From JBBKWJ01 sp037968895 (lineage in GTDB: Bacteria > Actinomycetota > Acidimicrobiia > Acidimicrobiales > SZUA-35): a DNA stretch of 6,096 bases. The position numbers were made by a program, and so were the translations under genes. Below, piece after piece: positions 1 through 5,922 of the stretch. Within the stretch, counting starts at the first letter, position 1. Each line of letters begins with the position of its first letter. Under the pieces are notes generated by a model, which searched no databases, had not been told where the DNA came from, and saw only the letters and a list, made by a program, of their open reading frames with translations. The stretch is from positions 1-6,096 of the forward strand of contig JBBKWJ010000240.1 in the NCBI GenBank assembly GCA_037968895.1. The letters run 5' to 3'.

Positions 1-293
<293 letters not shown>

Positions 294-296
294 TCA

Positions 297-321
297 CACC
301 ACCCTTCGGGGTGGTGTTTTT
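297..321 (+). terminator. Rho-independent terminator of rnpB
   Basis: A perfect 8-bp stem (CACCACCC at 297-304 pairing with GGGTGGTG at 309-316) is closed by a UUCG tetraloop and followed by TTTTT (317-321). It sits a few bases after the expected 3' end of RNase P RNA, so it should end that transcript and insulate the integrase gene from read-through. Confidence 0.92.
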
Positions 322-338
322 CGTTGCAATGTCAACGA
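321..338. repeat. Inverted repeat 6-6-6, possible recombinase core site
   Basis: TCGTTG (321-326) and CAACGA (333-338) are perfect inverted arms around the 6-bp spacer CAATGT. Arms flanking a 6-8 bp spacer are the general form of the core site where tyrosine recombinases cleave and exchange strands. Its place between the rnpB terminator and the integrase gene fits an attachment site. However, arms this short also arise by chance, and no second copy is visible in the window. Confidence 0.3.
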
Positions 339-396
339 TTTCTCTTTGTTTTCGGTTGCAGCCGTTTGTCGCGATTTGCACCCGTTTTCATCCCTC

Positions 397-429
397 TTGT
401 TGGATCCTTGTTGGATTGGTGTTGGATCG
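397..429 (+). repeat. Three phased 11-bp direct repeats (GTTGGAT core) upstream of the integrase
   Basis: The heptamer GTTGGAT occurs at 399-405, 410-416 and 421-427, exactly 11 bp apart, as units TTGTTGGATCC, TTGTTGGATTG and GTGTTGGATCG. This spacing is about one helical turn, so a protein could bind all three copies on the same DNA face. Such direct repeats beside an integrase gene are typical of arm-type sites for the integrase N-terminal domain or of excisionase sites. They overlap the proposed -35 and spacer of the integrase promoter, which suggests autoregulation. Confidence 0.6.
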
Positions 430-436
430 GTAAGGT
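408..436 (+). promoter_or_regulatory. Putative leaderless promoter of the integrase
   Basis: TTGTTG (408-413) as -35 and TAAGGT (431-436) as -10 are separated by 17 bp. The -10 is followed by six bases and then the ATG at 443, which places the transcript start on the A of the start codon. TANNNT-N6-start is the usual form of leaderless transcripts in Actinobacteria. The GTTGGAT repeats lie across the -35 and spacer, so a protein bound there would block this promoter. Confidence 0.5.
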
Positions 437-442
437 CGAGGC

Positions 443-1639
443 ATGGGAACCGTGCGACCAAACCGTGCCCGCCAGGACGGTCAGAAGGCCGGCTGGCGCG
501 CCATGTGGCGAGACGGCGAAGGCAAGCAACGCTCGAAGAGTTTCCCTCTCAAGAGCGACGCCCAGAAGCACCTCTCCACCGTCAAGGCTGATTTGCTGCG
601 CGGCACATACATCGATCCCCGTGCCGGCCAGATCACGTTGGGCGAATACGCCGAGCAGTGGATGTCCCAGCAGGAGTGGCGACCGTCGACCCGCACGCTC
701 GCCGACTCCCATATGCGGAACCACATCGGACCTCGTCTCGGCTCGCGACCGATCGCTGCAATCACTCGCACCGAGATCCAGGGCTTTGTGAAGTCGCTCA
801 GCCGAGAACCGAATGCGCTGAGTCCGACGACGGTCGAAGGCGTCTATCGCCGACTCGTCTCGATGCTCGAAGCCGCGGTGCATGACCGGCGCATCACTCA
901 CTCCCCCGCCATCAGGATCAAGCTGCCCAAGGTCGCCAGGTCAGCAACCGACAACATCGTCGTGCTCGATCTCGACGACGTCCACCGCATCGCCGACGCA
1001 GCACCGCCATGGATGACCGCGTTCACCTGGACCATCGCCACCGCCGGACTACGGCCCGGCGAAGCCGCCGGACTCACGCTTGAGCGAGTCGACTTCATGC
1101 GACGAGAAATCCACGTCGACCGCCAACTCACCACCATCGTCCGCGACGCCGCCGACACCCCCGAAGGCGAAACCCGAACCACTGCCGTCCTCGCACCGCC
1201 CAAGACCGAAGCAAGCGTGCGCACCGTCCCAGTCGGAGATTCACTCATCGCCGAACTCAACCGCCACCTGGCCGAGCACCCTCCGGTAGAGATAGAACCC
1301 GGCGCCACCCTCCTGTTCTCGAACCGCGACCGCCAACCGCTGCGCCGGAACACCCTCGGCGACAGCTGGGATCGCATCCGCACCAAGCTCGATCTACCTC
1401 CAGCCGCCCGCGGCTGGCACTCGCTGCGTCACACCTACGCCAGCTGGCTCATCGAAGCCGGCCTCTCCGTCGTCACCGTCCAAGCCCGACTCGGCCACGC
1501 CTCCGCCACCGAAACTCTCGAGGTTTACTCACACCTCTGGCCCAGCTCCGACGACGACACCCGCGCCGCCATCGAGGGTCGACTGTCCCAAACACGCCCG
1601 GCTAGCAATGTGTGGTCGGCCGGGCTCCCTTCCCTGTAG
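443..1639 (+). CDS. Tyrosine recombinase / phage-type integrase
   Basis: This 398-residue site-specific recombinase should integrate, and with a partner excise, a mobile element. Residues about 5-60 form the small N-terminal arm-binding type domain (KAGWRAMWRDGEGKQRSKSF, then KADLLRGTYIDP). Residues about 63-155 form the SAM-like core-binding domain (TLGEYAEQWM onward). Residues about 172-380 form the catalytic domain. The full catalytic set is visible: R204 in AGLRPGE, K254 in APPKTEASVR, H326 and R329 in HSLRHTY, H352 in LGHAS, and the nucleophile Y362 in VYSHLWP. Length and domain order match element integrases of Actinobacteria, so the gene looks intact. ATG 443 is chosen because it starts just before the N-terminal domain and has a leaderless -10 six bases upstream. 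It lies about 150 bp after rnpB on the same strand, which suggests rnpB is the target. A decayed relative lies at 3523-3835. Confidence 0.95.
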   Translation: MGTVRPNRARQDGQKAGWRAMWRDGEGKQRSKSFPLKSDAQKHLSTVKADLLRGTYIDPRAGQITLGEYAEQWMSQQEWRPSTRTLADSHMRNHIGPRLGSRPIAAITRTEIQGFVKSLSREPNALSPTTVEGVYRRLVSMLEAAVHDRRITHSPAIRIKLPKVARSATDNIVVLDLDDVHRIADAAPPWMTAFTWTIATAGLRPGEAAGLTLERVDFMRREIHVDRQLTTIVRDAADTPEGETRTTAVLAPPKTEASVRTVPVGDSLIAELNRHLAEHPPVEIEPGATLLFSNRDRQPLRRNTLGDSWDRIRTKLDLPPAARGWHSLRHTYASWLIEAGLSVVTVQARLGHASATETLEVYSHLWPSSDDDTRAAIEGRLSQTRPASNVWSAGLPSL

Positions 1640-1807
1640 GCACCTCTGATCGGCGGGACGCCGCAATCCGGGACTCAATGCCAATGCCCATAAGCAAGCC
1701 TGTTCGCCTGCTGTCAAGTCGGTGTGTAGATAAAACCCTCATGAGCCGGCCATCGGCGCCCGCTTTGGGCACTTTGCTCGTTCGATCAGTCGATCCCGTC
1801 GGACCTG

Positions 1808-2377
1808 CTAATTGCCATAGATGCGCTGTAGGCGCTCATGCGCCTCAGGATCCTGCGCAATGCGCAACACTTGGAGTTCTCGCTCGATATTTAGCTTCCG
1901 TAATTCAACTTCATCTCCTGCGCTAGAGGGCATCTTCTGCCGGATTAGTTGTGCGACGACAGCGGTGAGGGGCTCCCCGAGCGCCCGCCTGAAGTTGAAG
2001 CCAAATGCCTGAAGGATCGTGACGAATTCAACCGAGAGAAGAGGTGCGACCTTGTCGATCACCTCGTCCATATTGTCTGGATCGGGGCTCAATCCGGCAA
2101 GCTCCTTTAGTAGCGGAACAAGCGTGTCGCTGATGTACGAAATCTCATCGGCTGAGATCCGTTGAGACACGATCTGCTCTTCGTAGGCCTGCGCAATTCG
2201 AACTAGGTCGCTCTTGTCTGAGAGCAGACCACTCACGATTTCCTCGAGCTCAGCGATCGTTTGCCCATCCTTCTTTCTCGCCTTCGCTGTTCCCACCTTG
2301 TCGGCAATAGCGCTCGCTGAATTTCGAAGGCCAACGTCAACGAGTTGCACTGCGAGGGTCTGTAGTTCAGGATCCAC
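1808..2377 (-). CDS. Hypothetical helical accessory protein, GTG start
   Basis: This is a 189-residue protein of unknown function. The frame stays open upstream to 2560, but GTG at 2377 is the better start: it is preceded by GGAG with an 8-nt spacer (2389-2386), and the extra 61 residues look non-coding and would run into the divergent neighbour. The protein starts MDPELQTLAVQLVDVG. No signal peptide or membrane segment is seen. It is charged and mostly helical. Residues about 41-72 (ELEEIVSGLLSDKSDLVRIA and on) could form a coiled coil. A Pro/Asp-rich hinge follows at 95-105, then a more conserved-looking block at 117-150 (VTILQAFGFNFRRALGEPLT), then a charged C-terminal helix (residues 155-186). 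It converges on the integrase and diverges from the lipoprotein gene. The composition looks less GC-rich than that of the integrase, in keeping with cargo gained by transfer. I recognise no catalytic motif. Confidence 0.85.
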   Translation of the reverse strand: MDPELQTLAVQLVDVGLRNSASAIADKVGTAKARKKDGQTIAELEEIVSGLLSDKSDLVRIAQAYEEQIVSQRISADEISYISDTLVPLLKELAGLSPDPDNMDEVIDKVAPLLSVEFVTILQAFGFNFRRALGEPLTAVVAQLIRQKMPSSAGDEVELRKLNIERELQVLRIAQDPEAHERLQRIYGN

Positions 2378-2385
2378 TGCGATAT

Positions 2386-2415
2386 CTCCATGCTTCGGCT
2401 CTCTCGTTGACCATA
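2386..2415 (-). promoter_or_regulatory. Ribosome binding site and possible -10 of the minus-strand hypothetical gene
   Basis: On the minus strand GGAG (2389-2386) lies 8 nt before the GTG start and decides that start. TATGGT (2415-2410) fits a TANNNT -10 and would give a leader of about 25 nt. No good -35 is seen at the matching spacing, so the promoter half of this call is weak. Confidence 0.4.
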
Positions 2416-2500
2416 CTCTCGGGGTAAGACAGCCTCGCAGGTCTCCCACCGGCGGCCCCTGGCGACAGCCCACGCGAACCCCGTTCGCACGTCTGCTCAA

Positions 2501-2512
2501 TAGCATGGCGTC
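2501..2512 (+). promoter_or_regulatory. Putative leaderless -10 element of the lipoprotein gene
   Basis: TAGCAT (2501-2506) matches TANNNT and is followed by exactly six bases (GGCGTC) and then the GTG at 2513. This places transcription start on the start codon, as for the integrase. No clear -35 is present. The geometry supports the GTG at 2513, which otherwise lacks a Shine-Dalgarno sequence. Confidence 0.45.
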
Positions 2513-3376
2513 GTGAGTACACACAGGCTGAGCCGACCAGAACAATCCGCCGATGGGCAAGAAGTACTCGGCGGTCGGCCGTCACCGGTGAATGACCACG
2601 CATTCCATCGGACTGCCCGCGGAACTGCGGTCATTGCGCTTCTGAGCCTCATGTTTACAGCGTGTGTCGGAAGCTCAGCTGGAGTGACCACCTCGGCTGT
2701 TGGAACCCAGGCTCCAGCGGTAGCCGCGAGTCCTACGGCCTCGAGCGCCATCGATGCACCGGAGCCAACGGCCGTACCCGAGCCAACCGCAGAAGCGGCT
2801 ACTAGCCCTACCGTCGCAGCCGAACCGACCGCCACGCCAGAGCCGGACCGACAGATATCGCATTCGTGGAATTGCCAGGACGGCGCTGGTGATTTGGATG
2901 TCGTCGGTGAGGGCGACGGCACAGCCGACTTGACGGGGCTAGATATCACAGGCGTTGAAGTGGATATCCTGCCAGGCGCTGGGATCAACGCCGTTCTTGA
3001 CTTGGCCGGATCCCCAGGTGCACCACTCGCCAATCATGACGGAATGACCACGTGGTGGGTTGAAATATCGACGTCCGAAGACCTAGCTGACCCAGACAGT
3101 CAGTCGCTCACGCTCGCCCTCAGCTTTGAGGTCCGAAATGGCCAGCAATCCGTTCTTTCGGGACTCAGTGCCAGCGACCCGGACGTTGCGTACGAAGCCG
3201 GTCCGAACGGGATCACACTGACCATCGACGACGCTTCGACTCCCGCTTGGATATATGCAGCGCCAGAGCTATGGCTCGCATCTTCGGGTTCCGGATTTCT
3301 CAACTTCGACAGCATCGTCGACGAATGTGGCTGGGGAGCGTCAGGCTTCACCGCCACTCCTGCTATCGCCAGCTGA
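2513..3376 (+). CDS. Secreted lipoprotein with Pro/Thr-rich tether, unknown function
   Basis: This 287-residue protein should be exported by Sec and anchored to the outer face of the membrane through a lipid-modified Cys. The signal is RTARG followed by the hydrophobic run TAVIALLSLMFTA and Cys51; the lipobox FTAC has an unusual Phe at -3. A low-complexity tether at residues about 52-112 is rich in Ala, Pro, Thr and Glu, with repeated EPTA-type units (EPTAVPEPTAE, EPTATPEP). The rest is an acidic, probably beta-rich domain with Cys121 and Cys272, which could form a disulfide, and WW at 181-182. I do not recognise the domain. The N-terminal region before the hydrophobic core is long for GTG 2513. 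GTG 2588 would give a more usual signal of about 25 residues but has no clear ribosome binding site. The gene diverges from the minus-strand hypothetical and stands alone. The role is probably at the cell surface, and I cannot say more. Confidence 0.87.
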   Translation: MSTHRLSRPEQSADGQEVLGGRPSPVNDHAFHRTARGTAVIALLSLMFTACVGSSAGVTTSAVGTQAPAVAASPTASSAIDAPEPTAVPEPTAEAATSPTVAAEPTATPEPDRQISHSWNCQDGAGDLDVVGEGDGTADLTGLDITGVEVDILPGAGINAVLDLAGSPGAPLANHDGMTTWWVEISTSEDLADPDSQSLTLALSFEVRNGQQSVLSGLSASDPDVAYEAGPNGITLTIDDASTPAWIYAAPELWLASSGSGFLNFDSIVDECGWGASGFTATPAIAS

Positions 3377-3522
3377 AGTTCTTAGTTCGGCGAGACCCCG
3401 CTACGCGCTTTCTCGAAGGCCGGTTCGTCGAGCGTGCGTCGGGGCGATGCACGTTCAGCATGGCCATTTCATGCTTGACTTCGAGCGAGAAGCCTCGTCT
3501 CGTTGCTTCGCCTGGGGGCCAC

Positions 3523-3835
3523 GAAGGCAAGCAACGCTCGAAGAGTTTCCCTCGCGAGAGTGACGCCCTGTCACACCTCGCCACCGTCGAAGCGGACCTG
3601 CTTCGCAGCACGCACGTCGACCCTCGCGTCGGTCAGTTACGTTGAGCGAATATGCCGAGCGATGGATTGCGCAGGAGGAGTGGCGACCGCCGACTCGTCT
3701 CGATTCTCGAAGCTGCCGTCCATGACGGCGCATCGCCCACTCCCCCTCTGTCCGGACCAAGCTGCCCAAGGTCAAAAAGTCGGCGACCGACAACGTCGTT
3801 GTCCTCGACCTCGACGACGTCCACCGCGTCGCCGA
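3523..3835 (+). pseudogene. Decayed tyrosine integrase remnant, related to the intact integrase
   Basis: This is a relic matching residues about 26-81 and 136-185 of the intact integrase. Block 1 (3523-3689) opens with a perfect 31-nt match (3523-3553 with 518-548). It encodes GKQRSKSFPRESDALSHLAT and DPRVGQ, then a 1-nt deletion near 3635 shifts the frame to LSEYAERWIAQEEWRP. At 3689/3690 the match jumps 164 nt ahead, with 2-nt CG microhomology at the junction, to RRLVSILEAAVHD. A second 1-nt deletion near 3726 shifts the frame again, before TKLPKVKKSATDN and VVVLDLDDVHRVAE. The similarity stops at 3835, before the catalytic domain, so no active-site residue remains. Differences are spread through both blocks, many of them at third positions. 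This points to an old, independently acquired relative rather than a recent copy of the 443-1639 gene. It cannot be functional. Confidence 0.92.
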
Positions 3836-3837
3836 GG

Positions 3838-3996
3838 TTCACCAACGGCAACCACGGGTTCGAGCTGCTACCCACCTTTGCAGCGCCTCGCTACAGCATC
3901 GAGCTGATGTCCTACAGTCAGGCCCAAGCCGAACGCTTGATCACCGCACTCGGCGATCCGCACGCAAACCCGTTCTTCACAAGGAGGTCATCATGA
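3838..3996 (+). pseudogene. 3' fragment of an unknown gene, fused to the integrase remnant
   Basis: The open frame from 3838 encodes 52 residues ending in a protein-like tail: FELLPTFAAPRYSIELMSYS, then QAQAERLITALGDPHANPFF and TRRSS. It begins just where the integrase similarity stops, so its 5' part seems lost in the same rearrangement. An internal ATG at 3907 would give a 29-residue peptide but has no ribosome binding site. The stop codon overlaps the next start as ATGA (3993-3996), the usual sign of translational coupling in an operon. That overlap is the main reason to believe this was once coding. I do not recognise the family. Confidence 0.5.
3981..3988 (+). promoter_or_regulatory. Full-consensus Shine-Dalgarno for the small interrupted gene
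   Basis: AAGGAGGT (3981-3988) is a perfect match to the anti-Shine-Dalgarno sequence, 5 nt before the ATG at 3993 (counting from AAGGAGG). It is the strongest ribosome binding site in the window. It fixes the start of the small gene and shows that the start was once well translated. Confidence 0.8.
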
Positions 3997-4271
3997 GCAA
4001 GCCCAGCAATGTGACCGTGACCCTTCCGGCCGACGTGAATCAGGTCGACGAAACTGGCTGGGTATGAGCGTTGCTCAGCGATGCAGCCGAACCTGAACGG
4101 GTATGGCCCGGCGCAATCATCGTCGCGGGCGACGCACCTGAGCCATTCCTCGCTCGCGTCGTGGACATCATCGACGGGCCCGGTGATGAGACGATCGTCC
4201 ACCTTGACGTCATCGGAGTTCCCGACCAGACGATTGACGAGTTACGTCACGCAGGCCTGCTCTCAGCCTGA
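3993..4271 (+). pseudogene. Small conserved-looking protein gene with in-frame TGA at codon 25
   Basis: From ATG 3993 the frame reads MSKPSNVTVTLPADVNQVDE and TGWV, meets TGA at 4065-4067, then continues in the same frame as ALLSDAAEPERVWPGAIIVA through ARVVDIIDGPGDETIVHLDV to the stop at 4269-4271. Read through, it would be a 92-residue acidic protein. The two halves share frame, composition and protein-like character, so a single nonsense change (from TGG, CGA or similar) is the simplest view. The strong ribosome binding site and the ATGA overlap with the preceding fragment show it was an operon member. A restart at TTG 4071 could give a 66-residue C-terminal product, but it has no ribosome binding site of its own. 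The function is unknown. Programmed read-through or a sequencing error cannot be excluded. Confidence 0.65.
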
Positions 4272-4804
4272 GCTCCAACACCACGCCGCCAGATCCATGA
4301 GCCAAAACGAGATTATGCAGCGGGTTCAAGCAGCCCGTACGCGCCACAGTTCGCATGATATGTGGGTGTAGGCGGAGCGTTGGAGACTAGTGATTATCGA
4401 GCGGGTCGAACGGGCGCTTGGGTCGGGACCCAGCCCTGAGGGTGCCGAGAACGCATAAAAGCGCCCAGCGGTGGCAATACTCAGATGTGGCGGTTTCTGG
4501 TTCCCGTCGTCGCGGCCGGCGGCATCGGAACGGCCCGAGATGTCGGGCTGCGCTCGATGCCGGAGCTTCCGCTGTGCGGGTAGGGACTCGTTTCGCGGTC
4601 GCTGACGAGGCAAACGTGCATCCTGATTATGCACAGTGGACGATTTTTTGATATGACCAAGACTTCGATCCCGTCAATGCTCCGCGACCACAGCCTCGAC
4701 GAGGTTGTCGGTTGGTTCACTCCAGTAGCGCGCAGGGATCAGTAGCCGCACCGGATTGCAATCGACCAAAGCACGATCACAACAATCGACCGAAGTGGGT
4801 TTGT
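4272..4804. other. 533-bp stretch without a convincing gene
   Basis: No frame here has a start with a ribosome binding site, protein-like composition and useful length together. Short candidates are a 24-residue frame at 4297-4371 (MSQNEIMQRVQAART...) and a 30-residue frame at 4653-4745 (MTKTSIPSMLRDHSLDEVVG...), both without a ribosome binding site. The longer minus-strand frame at 4634-4326 looks like a shadow, rich in Arg and Ser. A T-run lies at 4643-4649 without a clear stem before it. The stretch probably holds further decayed element DNA plus the promoter region of the methyltransferase. Confidence 0.5.
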
Positions 4805-5581
4805 ATGGATTGGGAAAAAGCTGGCGACGCTTGGGGGTGGCGTGCCGCTGAATGGGCCTCGCTAGTCGAGCGCGGAAACTTCGATCTTTTCCTTGACGTT
4901 CTCGATCAGCTCGCCGTTGGCGATGGCCATACGTATCTCGATATCGGGTGCGGCTCAGGACTTGCATTGGGGGACGCACTTCGGCGCGGGGCGACAGTCG
5001 CCGGGCTCGATGCGTCGCGCCAGTTGATTGCGATAGCGGCCGAACGTTTTCCGACTGCAGATGTGCGCGCCGGCGACATGGCAAGTCTGCCGTGGCCAGA
5101 CGACAGCTTCGATGTCGTCACATCATTCAACGGCGTGTGGAACGTCGAGAATGCCTTTGCCGAGGCGCGGCGCGTGTTGCGCCCGGGTGGCCGCTTCGCA
5201 ATGTCGTTCTGGGGCGCTCCTGCAAATGTTGACTTCTACAAGTTGATGCCCGCTCTTATGGAACATTCGCCACCTGATGAGCTGAGCGCGGCTGCCGGAC
5301 TCTTGTCTGTTGGCGAACCGGGAGTGGCTGAAGATTTGCTCGAAAGGAATGGTCTGGCGCCAGGCAGCCGGCACGCAACGGTTTGCGTTCAGGAATACCC
5401 AGATCTGCAAGCCGCATCACGCGCCCTCGTCGCGTCCGGACCGACCTATGCAGCTGTGCAGCACGCTGGCGAGCAGGTGGTGCGGGCCTCGCTCGAGGAG
5501 CTATTGAAGCCACTGGTGAGTCCCTCCACGGGAATGGTCCGTGTCTCGAACGAGTGGTCTTGGATTACAGCGGCAGGCTAG
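4805..5581 (+). CDS. Class I SAM-dependent methyltransferase (Methyltransf_11-like)
   Basis: This 258-residue soluble enzyme should transfer a methyl group from S-adenosylmethionine to an unknown acceptor. The Rossmann-like SAM-binding signs are in order: motif I YLDIGCGSGLA (residues 44-54), the acidic loop GLDAS with D69, GDMASLPWPDDSFD (90-103) with D91, motif IV FDVVTSFNGVW (102-112), and VLRPGGRFAMSFWG (124-137). The N-terminal 40 residues (MDWEKAGDAWGWRAAEW...) and the C-terminal 120 residues form the variable cap that sets substrate choice. The pattern resembles the broad UbiE/small-molecule methyltransferase group, and the substrate cannot be read from it. The frame is open up to TTG 4712, but ATG 4805 is preferred because the upstream 31 residues look non-coding; its ribosome binding site (AAGTGGG) is weak. 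No frameshift is seen. It stands alone, with no partner gene in reach. Confidence 0.9.
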   Translation: MDWEKAGDAWGWRAAEWASLVERGNFDLFLDVLDQLAVGDGHTYLDIGCGSGLALGDALRRGATVAGLDASRQLIAIAAERFPTADVRAGDMASLPWPDDSFDVVTSFNGVWNVENAFAEARRVLRPGGRFAMSFWGAPANVDFYKLMPALMEHSPPDELSAAAGLLSVGEPGVAEDLLERNGLAPGSRHATVCVQEYPDLQAASRALVASGPTYAAVQHAGEQVVRASLEELLKPLVSPSTGMVRVSNEWSWITAAG

Positions 5582-5922
5582 TCACGAGCGCACACGGCCT
5601 CCGTCGAACCGCCGGACCGAACATTCCGACGCACGGCGACAGGACTACCCCGCTCACCTCACCCGGCGATCGAGGGTTGAGAGCCGTCCTATAACGCCCA
5701 CAACACTCTCCGGATTATCAAGCTACCTATTGGACTTTCAGAGGTGCCAGTCGTACGGCGCAGCGCGCCAGGGTAAAACGCCCCAGCCTTACGACGATTC
5801 TGTCGACCTCACGCATCGTGCTCGCGCTTAGGTCGTGGGTTCATAGGCGAGCTGGACGCAGGTCCCCACGTCTACGTAGCCTATGCGGCGGTCGCCAAAG
5901 ACCCTAGCCCACGCTGGAACCA
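5582..5922. other. Intergenic stretch after the methyltransferase, no gene seen
   Basis: The frames here are short, rich in Arg, Pro and Ser, and lack ribosome binding sites; I read them as shadows. No stem followed by a T-run is seen, so the methyltransferase lacks an evident intrinsic terminator. The main structure is the palindrome at 5842-5885, listed separately. Confidence 0.5.
5842..5885. repeat. Interrupted palindrome, 7-bp outer and 4-bp inner arms
   Basis: CATAGGC (5842-5848) pairs with GCCTATG (5879-5885). Inside, after symmetric 6-nt gaps, GACG (5855-5858) pairs with CGTC (5869-5872) around a 10-nt loop. No T-run follows, so it is not a normal terminator. It may be a folded RNA element, a protein site or chance. 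Confidence 0.35.

Noticed and set aside
1758..1770. GCCC-GCTTT-GGGC hairpin between the converging genes as a terminator
   Set aside because: The stem is only 4 bp and neither side is followed by a real T-run.
2407..2430. TTGACC (2407-2412) as a plus-strand -35 for the lipoprotein gene
   Set aside because: The nearest -10-like sequence is only 12 bp away, and the better -10 at 2501 is far too distant to pair with it.
2378..2560. N-terminal extension of the minus-strand hypothetical to 2560 (250 residues)
   Set aside because: The extra 61 residues look non-coding and overlap the divergent lipoprotein start, while GTG 2377 has GGAG at good spacing.
4326..4634. 102-residue minus-strand frame
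   Set aside because: No ribosome binding site, low-complexity Arg/Ser composition and no recognisable motif.
4712..4804. TTG start giving a 289-residue methyltransferase
   Set aside because: The extra 31 residues do not look like protein, TTG is a poor start and has no ribosome binding site; ATG 4805 begins at a typical methyltransferase N-terminus.
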